Below, one piece after another: positions 44,073 to 52,851 of a stretch of DNA of 64,000 nt. The stretch covers positions 62,001 through 126,000 of the forward strand of contig CALUQG010000005.1 of the NCBI GenBank assembly GCA_944322855.1, read 5' to 3'. Every line of letters begins with the position of its first letter. Position 1 is the stretch's first letter. Made by a program: the position numbers and the translations under genes. The notes beneath the pieces were generated by a model, which saw only the letters and a list, made by a program, of their open reading frames with translations, had not been told where the DNA came from and made no database searches. This DNA is from Candidatus Gastranaerophilales bacterium. GTDB taxonomy: Bacteria; Cyanobacteriota; Vampirovibrionia; Gastranaerophilales; Gastranaerophilaceae.

Positions 44073-45932
44073 ATGGCTAAATCAATAGTTATTGCTGAAC
44101 GTGACAACATTGCTGCAGTTTTTGAAGACAATAAAGTTACGGAATTTTTTATACATCGAGGTGAAATTCTTCTCGGCGATGTCTACCTTAGTAAAGTAGA
44201 AAATATTCTGCCGAGTATTGAGGCAGCGTTTGTAGATGTTGGTTCTGACAAAATGGGTTTTTTACATGCAGCAGACGTTATTGGGAAAGGCGGTTTACAA
44301 GATAAGCTCAGCCCAAAACAGAATTTAGTTGTTCAGGTTGTAAAAGAGCCGACTGGTCATAAAGGCCCGAGAGTTACAACGTCAATAAGCTTGCCAGGGC
44401 GGTTTTGTGTGCTTATGCCTCAAGAAACAGGTATTAGCGTAAGTAAAAAGATTATGTCATCAAAAGAAAGAGCAAGACTAAAATCTATTGTCAGCTTGCT
44501 AAAACCTGTAGGACTCGGTGTAATAATCAGAACAGAAGCAGAAGGTCAAACAGAAGCAGAAATACAAGAAGATTTAGAAATCCTTCTTGAAAAATGGAAT
44601 AACATTGTAACTCAAGCAGAACTTGTAGATGCACCCAATCTGCTATATAGAGACCAGGATTTGCTTTACAGAGTTATTCGTGAAGCCTGTACAGAAGACG
44701 TAAAAGAGATTGTTGTTGATACTCCATATGCAATGCACAGAGTACAGCAGCTTATACAAAACTGGAATTTACACAAAGATATAGATATCTCTGTATATAA
44801 AGGAAGTGAACCGCTTCTTGTTGCATCAGGTGTAAAAAAAGAAATTGAGCAGGCTCTTCAAATAAAAGTAAACTTACCATCAGGAGGCTATCTGTTCATC
44901 CAAACTACTGAAGCACTCACAGTAATAGACGTAAACAGCGGTAAGTTTATCAGTTCAGCAACTCAAGATGAAACTATCTTAAAAACCAATAAAGAAGCTG
45001 TTGTTGAAATTGCAAGACAATTAAAGCTCAGAAACATTGGCGGTATGATTATTATCGATTTCATCGACATGCTCAGCCGTGCCGACAAAATTGCAATTCT
45101 TGAAGAACTTGAACTTGCTGTTGAATCTGATAAGGCGAAACCGCAAGTCGGCCAGCTTTCCGACCTTGGGTTGGTTGAAATGACACGTCATAGACAGGGA
45201 CAGAGTCTTGCTGAAATCTTTACAAAAAAATGTCCGCATTGCGGTGGTACAGGTCATCTCATTGAGGATTTCGGATTTGCTTCTTCACTGAGCGACGGTG
45301 AACAGCGTTCCAAAGCTGCAAAACTTAAACTTCCTATGAACAACGGAAAAAATAAACATAATGGTGACAAGCACAATAAAGTCTTTAACCATCAAAATAA
45401 CAATGTTCAACAGAAAAACGATTATGACAGACGTAATCATGCAAAAAATGAGGATATAAAAGAAAATAATAATTTTGCTGCTGATGAAAATATGAATACT
45501 GATACAGATCAAAACAACAGAAAAGATAACAGAAATAAGCGTTTTAATAAAAACAGACGTAATAACAGAAAAGAAGACAGAAAACAGCAGGAAACTCAAA
45601 TTATAACAGAAGTTGATGAATTAGTGTTGGAAAATACGCAGCTTCCTGAACCTCCTGTTGAAATTGTAGAGATTGAAACCGCTGTTGTTGAACCTGATAC
45701 TGAGAATAAGAAAACTAAAACAACAAGAAAAAGAACTCCGAGAAAAACTAAAGCAGCGGAGAAAAAAGCAGAAGCTCAAGTTGAAGCAGCAGCAGTTACT
45801 CAGACTGCAGATGCAATCGATGTCCAGCCTGCAGTTGAAGTTTCTGAGAAACCGAAAAAGGCTACAAAAACTCGAAAAGCATCAAGAACAAGAAAAAAAA
45901 CATCTGATAAAGCTGCAGATGCTGAAAAATAG
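44073..45932 (+). CDS. rng: Ribonuclease E/G
   Basis: 619 residues. The S1 domain starts at residue 35 (GEILLGDVYLSKVENILPSI). The catalytic core has the metal Asp residues in TVIDVNSGKF and IIIDFIDM, and the zinc link CPHCGGTG that joins dimers. Residues 415-619 are a low-complexity tail, first Asn/Lys/Arg-rich, later Lys/Thr/Arg/Ala-rich (KTTRKRTPRKTKAAEKK), as in cyanobacterial RNase E, which uses a basic tail for RNA or partner binding. It starts rRNA processing and mRNA decay. AAGGA lies 9 bp before the ATG; the radical SAM gene is 44 bp upstream. Confidence 0.95.
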   Translation: MAKSIVIAERDNIAAVFEDNKVTEFFIHRGEILLGDVYLSKVENILPSIEAAFVDVGSDKMGFLHAADVIGKGGLQDKLSPKQNLVVQVVKEPTGHKGPRVTTSISLPGRFCVLMPQETGISVSKKIMSSKERARLKSIVSLLKPVGLGVIIRTEAEGQTEAEIQEDLEILLEKWNNIVTQAELVDAPNLLYRDQDLLYRVIREACTEDVKEIVVDTPYAMHRVQQLIQNWNLHKDIDISVYKGSEPLLVASGVKKEIEQALQIKVNLPSGGYLFIQTTEALTVIDVNSGKFISSATQDETILKTNKEAVVEIARQLKLRNIGGMIIIDFIDMLSRADKIAILEELELAVESDKAKPQVGQLSDLGLVEMTRHRQGQSLAEIFTKKCPHCGGTGHLIEDFGFASSLSDGEQRSKAAKLKLPMNNGKNKHNGDKHNKVFNHQNNNVQQKNDYDRRNHAKNEDIKENNNFAADENMNTDTDQNNRKDNRNKRFNKNRRNNRKEDRKQQETQIITEVDELVLENTQLPEPPVEIVEIETAVVEPDTENKKTKTTRKRTPRKTKAAEKKAEAQVEAAAVTQTADAIDVQPAVEVSEKPKKATKTRKASRTRKKTSDKAADAEK

Positions 45933-45948
45933 ACTTCACAGGTGCTAT

Positions 45949-46278
45949 ATGAAAACAAAAATTTTCACATTTTTTATTACAGTAGCGTTGGCATTGTTTA
46001 TATCAATGCCATGCTGTTTTGCTGTTGATAGCAATACCCTTGTTCCTAAAAGTAAAGTAGAAAAAAAGTCTGAAGCGAATAATGTTTTAAGCAAATTCAT
46101 GCATTCTATGCTGCTTGTAGGCGGTTCATGTGTCGTTATATTTCTTTTGCTTCTTGCATACAGACGCTTGAAGAACAATAAAGTCGTTAATCCCAAGGTA
46201 ATAGTAGATATAGAAAAAAATCTTAACACACCTGAAACTGTTGAAGAAGCTACAAGATTTATAATAGAGAAATTTTAG
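45949..46278 (+). CDS. Small exported membrane protein, unknown
   Basis: 109 residues from ATG 45949 with AGGTG 6 bp upstream. A signal peptide (IFTFFITVALALFISMPCCFA) and a second hydrophobic span (MLLVGGSCVVIFLLLLAY) are followed by a basic stretch and a short cytoplasmic tail ending TRFIIEKF. It resembles the layout of the FliO-like protein encoded next but lacks its motif. A longer frame running back to 45673 is an artefact of the repetitive rng tail. It starts 16 bp after rng. Confidence 0.65.
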   Translation: MKTKIFTFFITVALALFISMPCCFAVDSNTLVPKSKVEKKSEANNVLSKFMHSMLLVGGSCVVIFLLLLAYRRLKNNKVVNPKVIVDIEKNLNTPETVEEATRFIIEKF

Positions 46279-46402
46279 TATTTGTTTTTATTTTAAGAAC
46301 TTTATCTTACTTAATAATATTTAAAATTCTATATTTCTGCACACGCATTGTGCTAAGATATTAGAAGACTTTGTATTAGTTTTTAAAGGAACGGTTAAAA
46401 AA

Positions 46403-46921
46403 ATGCATTATTTTAATAAATTGTTTTCTACACTATTAGTTTATTTCATATTTAATAACAGCGCTTTGGCTATCGAAATTCCTGATAGTATGAAATCAGC
46501 TATGGCCGCTGAAACAGCAGGAATGCCGAGCATGCTAAATCTTGTCCTTTCAATGATTATAGTCATTGCACTAATTTATTTTACCGGATGGATATACAGC
46601 AAATTGAATCTTGTAAATAAGAATAAATTAAAAGCAGCTTTAAAAGAAAACGATTATTATAAGTTCAATATATTGCAATCAATGCCGCTCGGCCAGCAGA
46701 GATATTTGTATTCTATTGAAATGAATGACAAAATCTTACTTGTTGCATCTACTAATTCACATATCAATTTAATAAAAGAATTTGAGAAAACAGAATATAC
46801 ATTCAAAAGCAATGATACTGAGAATATAAAAAGCAGCAAAGAAGAAACGCAGCTAAAAGCAGATGAACAAATAAAAAAAGCACTAGATATAGATAATCTT
46901 TATAAAAAATATAAAATATAA
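46403..46921 (+). CDS. FliO-like membrane protein
   Basis: 172 residues: signal peptide (LFSTLLVYFIFNNSALA), one membrane span (LNLVLSMIIVIALIYFTGWIY), then a cytoplasmic domain with ILQSMPLGQQRYLYSIEMN and KILLVASTNSHINLIKEF. The 'PLG-x-x-R-x-L-x-S-I-x-x-N-x-K-x-L-L-V' string is the hallmark of FliO/FlhO, a scaffold of the flagellar export gate. No other flagellar gene lies in the window, so it may be flagellar or a re-used relative. AAGGA lies upstream of the ATG. Confidence 0.6.
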   Translation: MHYFNKLFSTLLVYFIFNNSALAIEIPDSMKSAMAAETAGMPSMLNLVLSMIIVIALIYFTGWIYSKLNLVNKNKLKAALKENDYYKFNILQSMPLGQQRYLYSIEMNDKILLVASTNSHINLIKEFEKTEYTFKSNDTENIKSSKEETQLKADEQIKKALDIDNLYKKYKI

Positions 46922-46960
46922 AATTAATAACAGAATATCAGGTTAGTATGGGAGTTGAAA

Positions 46961-47842
46961 TTGAGAAGAGAAGTAATTGTCGGAAATAAAAAAATTTCAG
47001 ATAACGCACCTTGTTTTATAATTGCTGAAATAGGGATTAATCATAACGGTTCTGTTGATTTAGCAAAAAGAATGATAGATGAAGCTGTGCTGGCAGGCTG
47101 CGACGCTGTTAAATTTCAAAAAAGAACAGTAACAAAAGTCTACACTCCGGAAGAACTTGACGTATACAGACCAAATTATTACGGAAGCACAAACAGAGAT
47201 TTAAAAAACGGTTTGGAATTGACATACGATGATTACAAAGAAATAGACGAATACTGTAAAGCAAAAAAAATAATGTGGTTTGCTTCTTGCTGGGACAAGG
47301 ATTCTGTTGACTTTATTGAACAATTTAATGTTCCGTGCCACAAAATTGCATCTGCTTTATTGACGGATGATGAACTCTTAAAATACATAAAAAATACAGG
47401 AAAACCTGTTTTACTTTCAACAGGGATGAGCACAATGGAAGAAATAAGGCACGCAGTAGATATTCTCGGTGAAGATAACCTTGTCCTGTTCCATTGTACT
47501 TCGACTTATCCGACCGATCATAACCAAATTAATTTACGTGTAATTCAGAAATTAAAGGAAGAATTTTCTTGTCCTGTAGGATATAGCGGCCATGAAAGGG
47601 GGTTATTGCCTTCTATACTTTCTGTTGAAGTTGGTGCAAGCGCTGTAGAAAGACATATTACAGTAGACAGAACTTTATGGGGCTCCGATCAGGCTGCCAG
47701 CCTGGAACCGGAAGGATTAAGAAGAATGGTTCGTGATATAAGAGAAGTAAAAAAAGTTCTGGGAGACGGGATAAAAGTTGTTTATGACTCTGAAATTCCT
47801 GTTCGAAATAAATTAAGAAAAGTTAGTAAGGCTCTTGTATAA
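46961..47842 (+). CDS. NeuB-family sialic/nonulosonic acid synthase
   Basis: About 293 residues. The TIM barrel has FIIAEIGINHNGSVDLAKRM, AVKFQKRTV, KIASALLTDDELL, LLSTGMSTMEEI, LFHCTSTYP, VGYSGHERGLLPS and ERHITVDRTLWGSDQAASL. It condenses phosphoenolpyruvate with an N-acyl-mannosamine-type sugar or aldose. The C-terminal antifreeze-like SAF domain of classical NeuB (about 60 residues) is absent. TTG 46961 has GGGAG 6 bp upstream; the TTG at 46955 is too close to that site. It is joined to a phosphatase gene by a one-base overlap, so a phosphorylated product is likely. Confidence 0.85.
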   Translation: MRREVIVGNKKISDNAPCFIIAEIGINHNGSVDLAKRMIDEAVLAGCDAVKFQKRTVTKVYTPEELDVYRPNYYGSTNRDLKNGLELTYDDYKEIDEYCKAKKIMWFASCWDKDSVDFIEQFNVPCHKIASALLTDDELLKYIKNTGKPVLLSTGMSTMEEIRHAVDILGEDNLVLFHCTSTYPTDHNQINLRVIQKLKEEFSCPVGYSGHERGLLPSILSVEVGASAVERHITVDRTLWGSDQAASLEPEGLRRMVRDIREVKKVLGDGIKVVYDSEIPVRNKLRKVSKALV

Positions 47843-48327
47843 TGTATAAAACTTTAGATTTGTCATCAAAAATCAGGCTTATTGTAAGCGACTTTGATGG
47901 AATATTCACTGACAATTCCGTTTATATTCTAGATGACAATACCCGTCTAAAACGATTAAGCTTCAAGGATTTGATGGGTGTTTCAATCTGCGTAAAAAAC
48001 TCAGTTAATGTTGCTATTATATCCGGCGAAGCCAGTAAAGAGATAGATTATATATCTAAAAAATTCAATCTCAATGATATTCATCAAGGAATCAGAAACA
48101 AATTACCAGTTTTGGAGTCTTTAAAAGAAAAATACAATCTTTCAGACGATGAAATTGTCTACATAGGGGACGATATTAATGATATAGAGTGTTTGAAAAG
48201 TGTAAAATATGCTGTTACTGTTCCTCAGGCAAATTATAAGGTTAAAGAGCTGAAACACATTCAAATTACAGACGCAAATGCCGGTGACGGCGCATTCAGA
48301 GAAGTTGTTGACAATATAATAAAATAA
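47842..48327 (+). CDS. KdsC-type HAD phosphatase
   Basis: 161 residues, no cap domain, as in KDO-8-phosphate phosphatase and related tetrameric class C0 enzymes. Motif I VSDFDGIFTDN (Asp17, Asp19), motif II AIISGEAS, and motif III/IV VYIGDDINDIEC are present. Its ATG overlaps the NeuB-type stop (TAATG). Together they should make a free 3-deoxy-2-ulosonic or nonulosonic acid for LPS or capsule. The exact sugar is not known. Confidence 0.85.
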   Translation: MYKTLDLSSKIRLIVSDFDGIFTDNSVYILDDNTRLKRLSFKDLMGVSICVKNSVNVAIISGEASKEIDYISKKFNLNDIHQGIRNKLPVLESLKEKYNLSDDEIVYIGDDINDIECLKSVKYAVTVPQANYKVKELKHIQITDANAGDGAFREVVDNIIK

Positions 48328-48350
48328 TTACAAATCTTTTATAGCTGGAT

Positions 48351-50084
48351 ATGAAAAATAAACTTATAAATTTAAAAAAAGAAATTAAGAAAAAAATTAA
48401 TAAACTTGATGATTTTATAAAAAACTACAGCAAATCATCTAATTCAGTTGAACAAATGCCTAATATCGCATATATGAACTGGGGGATTCGTCTTGCAGAA
48501 AATGGTAATTTGAACGATGCAATTGAAAAATTTACAACAGCATCTCTTATGCCAAATCAAAATCCGGGTGTGTATGTAAATATGGGTATCGCTTTGATGA
48601 AACAAAAAAACTACGAAGATGCGATAAAAAATTTCAGACATGCCATCAAACTCGATAAATCTAATGCCAAAGCATATTCCATGTGGGCTTCGGCATTGTC
48701 AGAAATAGGTGACATGAAAGGTTCTATAGAAATATATAAGCTTGCACAAAAATATGACCCGAGAGATCCAGATATATTTTTAAATTGGGCTGTTTCTCTT
48801 GCCAGAGCCGGAAGAAATACGGAAGCGGAAGAAAAATTTAAAAAAGCAGTTCTACTTAATCCGCTAAATCCAATTACACCCTTTTTGTGGGGACTGCTGC
48901 TATTTGAAAAGCAGAAATATGATGAAGCAATAAAGAAATTTAAGCACAGTCTTTTATACTCAGAAAATAAATTTGACGCAATGCATTATATGGCATTATC
49001 TTATTTAAAATTGTCTGATTATCAAAATGCAATGAAATGTGCCGAGGATGCTATTTTGTTTGATAAAACACAGACAGAACCCTATATTATACTGGCAGAA
49101 TGTTATATGAATTCAGCAAAATCCGATTTATGTTTGGAAGTTTTTGAAAAGGCAGAAATTTTTGCACAAGCTGATGCAAGATTTTATACAAACTGGGGTA
49201 TGGCATTACAAAAATATAATTATATTGATAAGGCCAGAGAAAAGCTTAATAAAGCATTAAGCATGGATAATGGTAATGCTTTTATCCTTTTTAATCTTGG
49301 TGTAAATTTTATGCTTGCTAAGGAATATACTCAGGCAGAAGAATATTTTCAAAATGTGCTTCAAATTAACCCGTCACATCCGCAAGCTTTATATAATCTG
49401 GCAACAATTAAGTATAACAAATCCGAGTACTCGCCAGCACTTGATTTATACAAAAAGTCATTTGACGCGGATAAAAAAAACTATGGAATGTACTTTCATA
49501 TTGCCAATTGCTACAAAATGCTCAATGATTTTGAGCAGGCAAAATTTTATTTCAAAAAATGTATCGAATATTGTCCCAAATTTGTTCAAGCATACCTGAA
49601 TTATGCGGATTTACTTTTGACAATGAATGAAAATACCGAAGCAAAAAGAAAAGCAAGAACAGCATTTCTTTTAGACAAAAATTCAGCTTATACAAATTTT
49701 GCATACGGTGTGGTACTTTTGAAGCTTGCTGAATTTGAGGAAGCAAAAGAAAAATTTAGCAATGCAATAAAAATTGATGGAAAATATGATCTCGCCTATT
49801 TGGGTATGTGTGAAGTCTCTCTAAACACAAAAGAATACGACAAATCACTTTCATATCTGGAATTTGTGTCACAGGAGGGACGTAATTCAAAAGAATTTGA
49901 GGAACTTGAAACAAGGGTCTTTGGCGCTATTTTACATCCTGAAGAAAATAAAGAAGAAGTTTCACAAAAAATTGTAAATACAGCATTTGAATATTGTAAT
50001 AAAATTTTGGAGCAGTATAATAACGATAAGATAGTTATCTTTAAAAATATGCTCATAGAAAAATATAAAATTGAGGCTGAATAG
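48351..50084 (+). CDS. Tetratricopeptide repeat protein
   Basis: 577 residues almost wholly built of TPRs, about thirteen, with W-G/W-A at the second helix start (MNWGIRLAENGNLNDAIEKF, YVNMGIALMKQKNYEDAIKNF, FILFNLGVNFMLAKEYTQAEEYF). A basic coiled N-terminus (residues 1-30) precedes them. No signal peptide or enzyme domain. It lies between the nonulosonate pair and lysC, both within 25 bp, and may be co-transcribed; partners are unknown. Confidence 0.88.
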   Translation: MKNKLINLKKEIKKKINKLDDFIKNYSKSSNSVEQMPNIAYMNWGIRLAENGNLNDAIEKFTTASLMPNQNPGVYVNMGIALMKQKNYEDAIKNFRHAIKLDKSNAKAYSMWASALSEIGDMKGSIEIYKLAQKYDPRDPDIFLNWAVSLARAGRNTEAEEKFKKAVLLNPLNPITPFLWGLLLFEKQKYDEAIKKFKHSLLYSENKFDAMHYMALSYLKLSDYQNAMKCAEDAILFDKTQTEPYIILAECYMNSAKSDLCLEVFEKAEIFAQADARFYTNWGMALQKYNYIDKAREKLNKALSMDNGNAFILFNLGVNFMLAKEYTQAEEYFQNVLQINPSHPQALYNLATIKYNKSEYSPALDLYKKSFDADKKNYGMYFHIANCYKMLNDFEQAKFYFKKCIEYCPKFVQAYLNYADLLLTMNENTEAKRKARTAFLLDKNSAYTNFAYGVVLLKLAEFEEAKEKFSNAIKIDGKYDLAYLGMCEVSLNTKEYDKSLSYLEFVSQEGRNSKEFEELETRVFGAILHPEENKEEVSQKIVNTAFEYCNKILEQYNNDKIVIFKNMLIEKYKIEAE

Positions 50085-50086
50085 AA

Positions 50087-51346
50087 GTGGGAATAATTGT
50101 TCAAAAGTTTGGCGGCACTTCAGTCGCTGACACAGATAAAATAAAAAATGTCGCATCAGCAGTTATAAAAGAAAAGAATAACGGAAATGATGTAATAGTT
50201 GTAGTTTCAGCAATGGGGCATACTACTGATTATCTGGTAAAAATGGCAAATGAAATATCATCTCACCCAAATTCCAGAGAATTAGACATGCTTCTTGCCA
50301 CCGGTGAACAGGTTTCAATTGCATTGCTGACAATGGCTATTCAGGCTCAAGGATATGCCGCTGTAAGTATGAACGCAATGCAGGTTGGCATTATTACAGA
50401 ATGCGTTCATTCAAAAGCAAGAATTGTTGATATAAAAACTAATAAACTCAAAGAACACTTGAACAAAGGTGAAATAATAGTTGTTGCAGGTTTTCAGGGC
50501 GTTACTCCTGACGGAGAAATTACTACTCTTGGAAGAGGTGGTTCTGATACATCAGCTGTAGCAATTGCAGGAGCACTTCATGCAGACAGATGTGATATTT
50601 ACACTGACGTTGAAGGTGTTTACACGACTGATCCAAGAATTGTTCCCAAAGCTACAAAATTGAAAGAAATATCATATGAAGAAATGCTTGAACTTGCACA
50701 CGTAGGTGCCAATGTTCTGCATCCAAGATCAGTTGAAACAGCAAAACAGTACCAAGTGCCTCTTCGAGTAAGAAGTTCTTTCAAATTAGATGATTTAGGC
50801 ACTTATATTATAGGAGTTGACGATATGGAAATTAATAAACCCGTTGCCGGTGTTGCTTCAGATTTATCACAAATTCGTGTAGTCATTACAGAAGTTCCTG
50901 ACAGACCAGGTAATGCTGCTAAAATCTTTGAAATGCTTTCTAAATCAGATATAAGTGTCGATATGATTATTCAATCATACGGTAGAAGTGATGACACAAA
51001 CGACATTGCCTTTACAGTCAGCGAAGCAGACTACGAAAAAACAATGGATATCGTTAAACAAATTATTAAAGAAATTAATGCCTCAGGTGTACTTGTTGAT
51101 GAAGATATCGCAAAAGTTTCTATAGTAGGTGCAGGCATGGTTGACAGACCAGGTATTGCTGCTTCTATGTTTAAAGCTCTTGCAGAAAGTGGAATTAACA
51201 TTAAAATGATTTCAACCAGTGAAATAAAGATTAGCTGTTTGGTTGAAAAATCTCAATCAAAATCCGCCATACAGGCTTTGCATACAGCCTTCCATCTGGA
51301 TGCATCGGAAGAAGCTGTTGTTATGGGTGATTTACCGAACGTATAG
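50087..51346 (+). CDS. lysC: Aspartate kinase
   Basis: 419 residues. The kinase domain has IVQKFGGTSVADTDKI, LATGEQVSIALLTMAI, TTLGRGGSDTSAVAIAGAL and DRCDIYTDVEGVYTTDPRIV; two ACT domains follow (VVITEVPDRPGNAAKIFEM and VSIVGAGMVDRPGIAASMF). It phosphorylates aspartate, the first step to lysine, threonine, methionine and diaminopimelate, and the ACT pair gives feedback control by an amino acid end product. GTG start with GAGG 10 bp upstream, 2 bp after the TPR gene. Confidence 0.96.
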   Translation: MGIIVQKFGGTSVADTDKIKNVASAVIKEKNNGNDVIVVVSAMGHTTDYLVKMANEISSHPNSRELDMLLATGEQVSIALLTMAIQAQGYAAVSMNAMQVGIITECVHSKARIVDIKTNKLKEHLNKGEIIVVAGFQGVTPDGEITTLGRGGSDTSAVAIAGALHADRCDIYTDVEGVYTTDPRIVPKATKLKEISYEEMLELAHVGANVLHPRSVETAKQYQVPLRVRSSFKLDDLGTYIIGVDDMEINKPVAGVASDLSQIRVVITEVPDRPGNAAKIFEMLSKSDISVDMIIQSYGRSDDTNDIAFTVSEADYEKTMDIVKQIIKEINASGVLVDEDIAKVSIVGAGMVDRPGIAASMFKALAESGINIKMISTSEIKISCLVEKSQSKSAIQALHTAFHLDASEEAVVMGDLPNV

Positions 51347-51363
51347 AATTATCTTTTAAAAAC

Positions 51364-51392
51364 TTTACATTTATTTAACTTCTTTATAAAAT
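51364..51392 (+). promoter_or_regulatory. Promoter of the uridine-kinase-like gene
   Basis: TTTACA (51364-51369), 17-bp spacer, TAAAAT (51387-51392). It lies 35 bp before ATG 51428, and rules out the TTG at 51392 as a start because that base lies in the -10 box. Confidence 0.6.
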
Positions 51393-51427
51393 TGGCAAAT
51401 TTATTTATTCACAAGTATTGGATTTGT

Positions 51428-52285
51428 ATGCAAATGCTTACCGATAAACAAAAGAACTCTAAAGACAAAATAATTAAACCTGATTTTTCAACTAAAACAG
51501 GAAGAGAGTTCCTTGCGTTTTATCTTCAAACTAAATTCAAGCAGATATTGCAATATGACAAAAAAACAGATAGACCGATTTTCAAAGAGATAAATCCTAA
51601 TTTTATTTCTAAATTTTCAAGGAGATTAATAGAAAATCCTTCAAAGAAATTTTTAATCGGAGTGACAGGCGAATCAGCAAGCGGAAAAACTACAATTTGT
51701 AAACAAATTAAAAAGACAAGTAACGAGCTGCAATTCCCACTTGAATTTTTAAGCATTGACAACTATTTTAACGATATCTCTGAGCTAATAAAAAAATACG
51801 GTTCTTTTGATTCTTTGAGAGATAACGGATATGATGTTGATTCTCCAGAGAGTTTTCAATTGGATTTGCTCAAAGAAGACCTGACCAAACTAGCAAACGG
51901 TCAGAATATAAAAGCACCAGAATATTTGATAAACGGCACAGGCGTGAGTGTGCCAAATTCTATTCCTATTTCCTCTGAAAAATTTATTCTTGTTGAAGGA
52001 ATGGCCGCAATGTATAAAGACATCAAAGATTTGTTTGATGTAAAAATTTATATTGATATTGACCCTAAAATTCAAAAAAAATGGTTTATGGAACGTGCGG
52101 CAAAAAGAAATCAAGATTTGGAAAATGCTCAAAAACACTGGGAATACGTAGGTGCTGCTGCTGAAAAATATATAAGACCTTCAAAACATGATGCTGATAT
52201 CATTATCAACGGGGCTTCTTCATTGGAATATTTTTCACAGATAATAGAATTTATTCATACTGCAACTAACTGTTTTATTTCATAA
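51428..52285 (+). CDS. Uridine kinase / phosphoribulokinase-family P-loop kinase
   Basis: 285 residues from ATG 51428 (GGAT 4 bp upstream). The P-loop is GVTGESASGKTTICKQI, followed by the LSIDNYFND strand with the acidic base and PESFQLDLLKEDL, then KFILVEGMAAMY and the lid KWFMERAAKRNQ. This is the PRK/URK fold; it may phosphorylate uridine, cytidine or another small alcohol. An extra N-terminal helical region of about 75 residues is unusual. It has its own promoter. Confidence 0.82.
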   Translation: MQMLTDKQKNSKDKIIKPDFSTKTGREFLAFYLQTKFKQILQYDKKTDRPIFKEINPNFISKFSRRLIENPSKKFLIGVTGESASGKTTICKQIKKTSNELQFPLEFLSIDNYFNDISELIKKYGSFDSLRDNGYDVDSPESFQLDLLKEDLTKLANGQNIKAPEYLINGTGVSVPNSIPISSEKFILVEGMAAMYKDIKDLFDVKIYIDIDPKIQKKWFMERAAKRNQDLENAQKHWEYVGAAAEKYIRPSKHDADIIINGASSLEYFSQIIEFIHTATNCFIS

Positions 52286-52332
52286 GTCTGTAAACTAGAT
52301 TATTATTGGTTTTTCTCTGTAAATATTAAGAT

Positions 52333-52367
52333 TTGTTAACTAAAATATATTTTGTATATACAAAATA
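52333..52367 (+). promoter_or_regulatory. Promoter overlapping a 20-bp perfect palindrome upstream of the RHH gene
   Basis: TATTTTGTAT at 52348-52357 is followed by its exact reverse complement to 52367. A -35 TTGTTA lies at 52333-52338 and the palindrome contains the -10 candidates TATATA (52355) or TATACA (52357). Overlap of a perfect palindrome with the -10 box is typical of an autorepressor operator, and the next gene is a ribbon-helix-helix protein. Confidence 0.6.
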
Positions 52368-52456
52368 GGCAATTTTTATTTAAAAGATTTTTTTATATAA
52401 GTACGAGAGATAATTAAGAGAGAAAAAAGAGAGTAGAAAACCACAGGAGGAAACTT

Positions 52457-52645
52457 ATGTCAAGAGTACTTATTTCAATGCCAGAAAAATTTTTAGATGA
52501 AATTGATCAAGTTGCTGAAAACGAAAATCGTTCGAGAAGCGAGTTGATACGTGAAGCATTGAGAACTTACATTCACAGAAACAGAGTTAGAGAAAACACA
52601 CTGGCAGCTAAAAATGCAACAATCTTAGAGGCATTACTGGACTAA
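52457..52645 (+). CDS. Ribbon-helix-helix (CopG/MetJ/Arc) DNA-binding protein
   Basis: 62 residues, the minimal size of this class. The beta strand RVLISMPEKFLDEID and the helices NENRSRSELIREALRTYIHRN give the full RHH fold; the Arg-Ser-Arg-Ser-Glu-Leu turn is the conserved DNA phosphate contact. It ends with a short helix and Leu-Leu-Asp. AGGAGG lies 7 bp before the ATG, one of the best sites in the window. No toxin gene follows, and there is no ligand domain as in NikR, so it is probably a stand-alone regulator that represses itself. Confidence 0.88.
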   Translation: MSRVLISMPEKFLDEIDQVAENENRSRSELIREALRTYIHRNRVRENTLAAKNATILEALLD

Positions 52646-52770
52646 AAAAAGCTTTGATTTAACGAGGATTAAGAGACTACGAGATTTGGGGAAATTTCGT
52701 AAAACGGATAAAACTAGACTAAAATTTATAGGCAATACTGGACTAATAGGGAATAAGGAATAGGTTTTAT

Positions 52771-52808
52771 AAAAAAAGCGGTTTCGAATATCGGAACCGC
52801 ATTATTTT
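52771..52808. terminator. Bidirectional terminator between RHH gene and glycine-zipper gene
   Basis: A7, GCGGTTTCG (52778-52786), loop AATAT, CGGAACCGC (52792-52800) and ATTATTTTT. The 9-bp stem has one G-U pair. A- and T-rich flanks fit both strands; it sits between convergent genes. Confidence 0.85.
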
Positions 52809-52851
52809 TGGGTTAGTATTATAGTTAAAACATCTTTAAAGTTTTAAAGAA

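Noticed and set aside
45673-45948. Plus-strand frame extending the 45949 gene back into rng
   Set aside because: It reads a Lys/Gln-rich artefact of the repetitive rng tail in another frame. The ATG at 45949 has a ribosome site and begins a normal signal peptide.
52457-52645. Antitoxin of a toxin-antitoxin pair
   Set aside because: The RHH fold would fit, but about 125 bp of non-coding DNA and a terminator follow with no toxin-size gene on the same strand.
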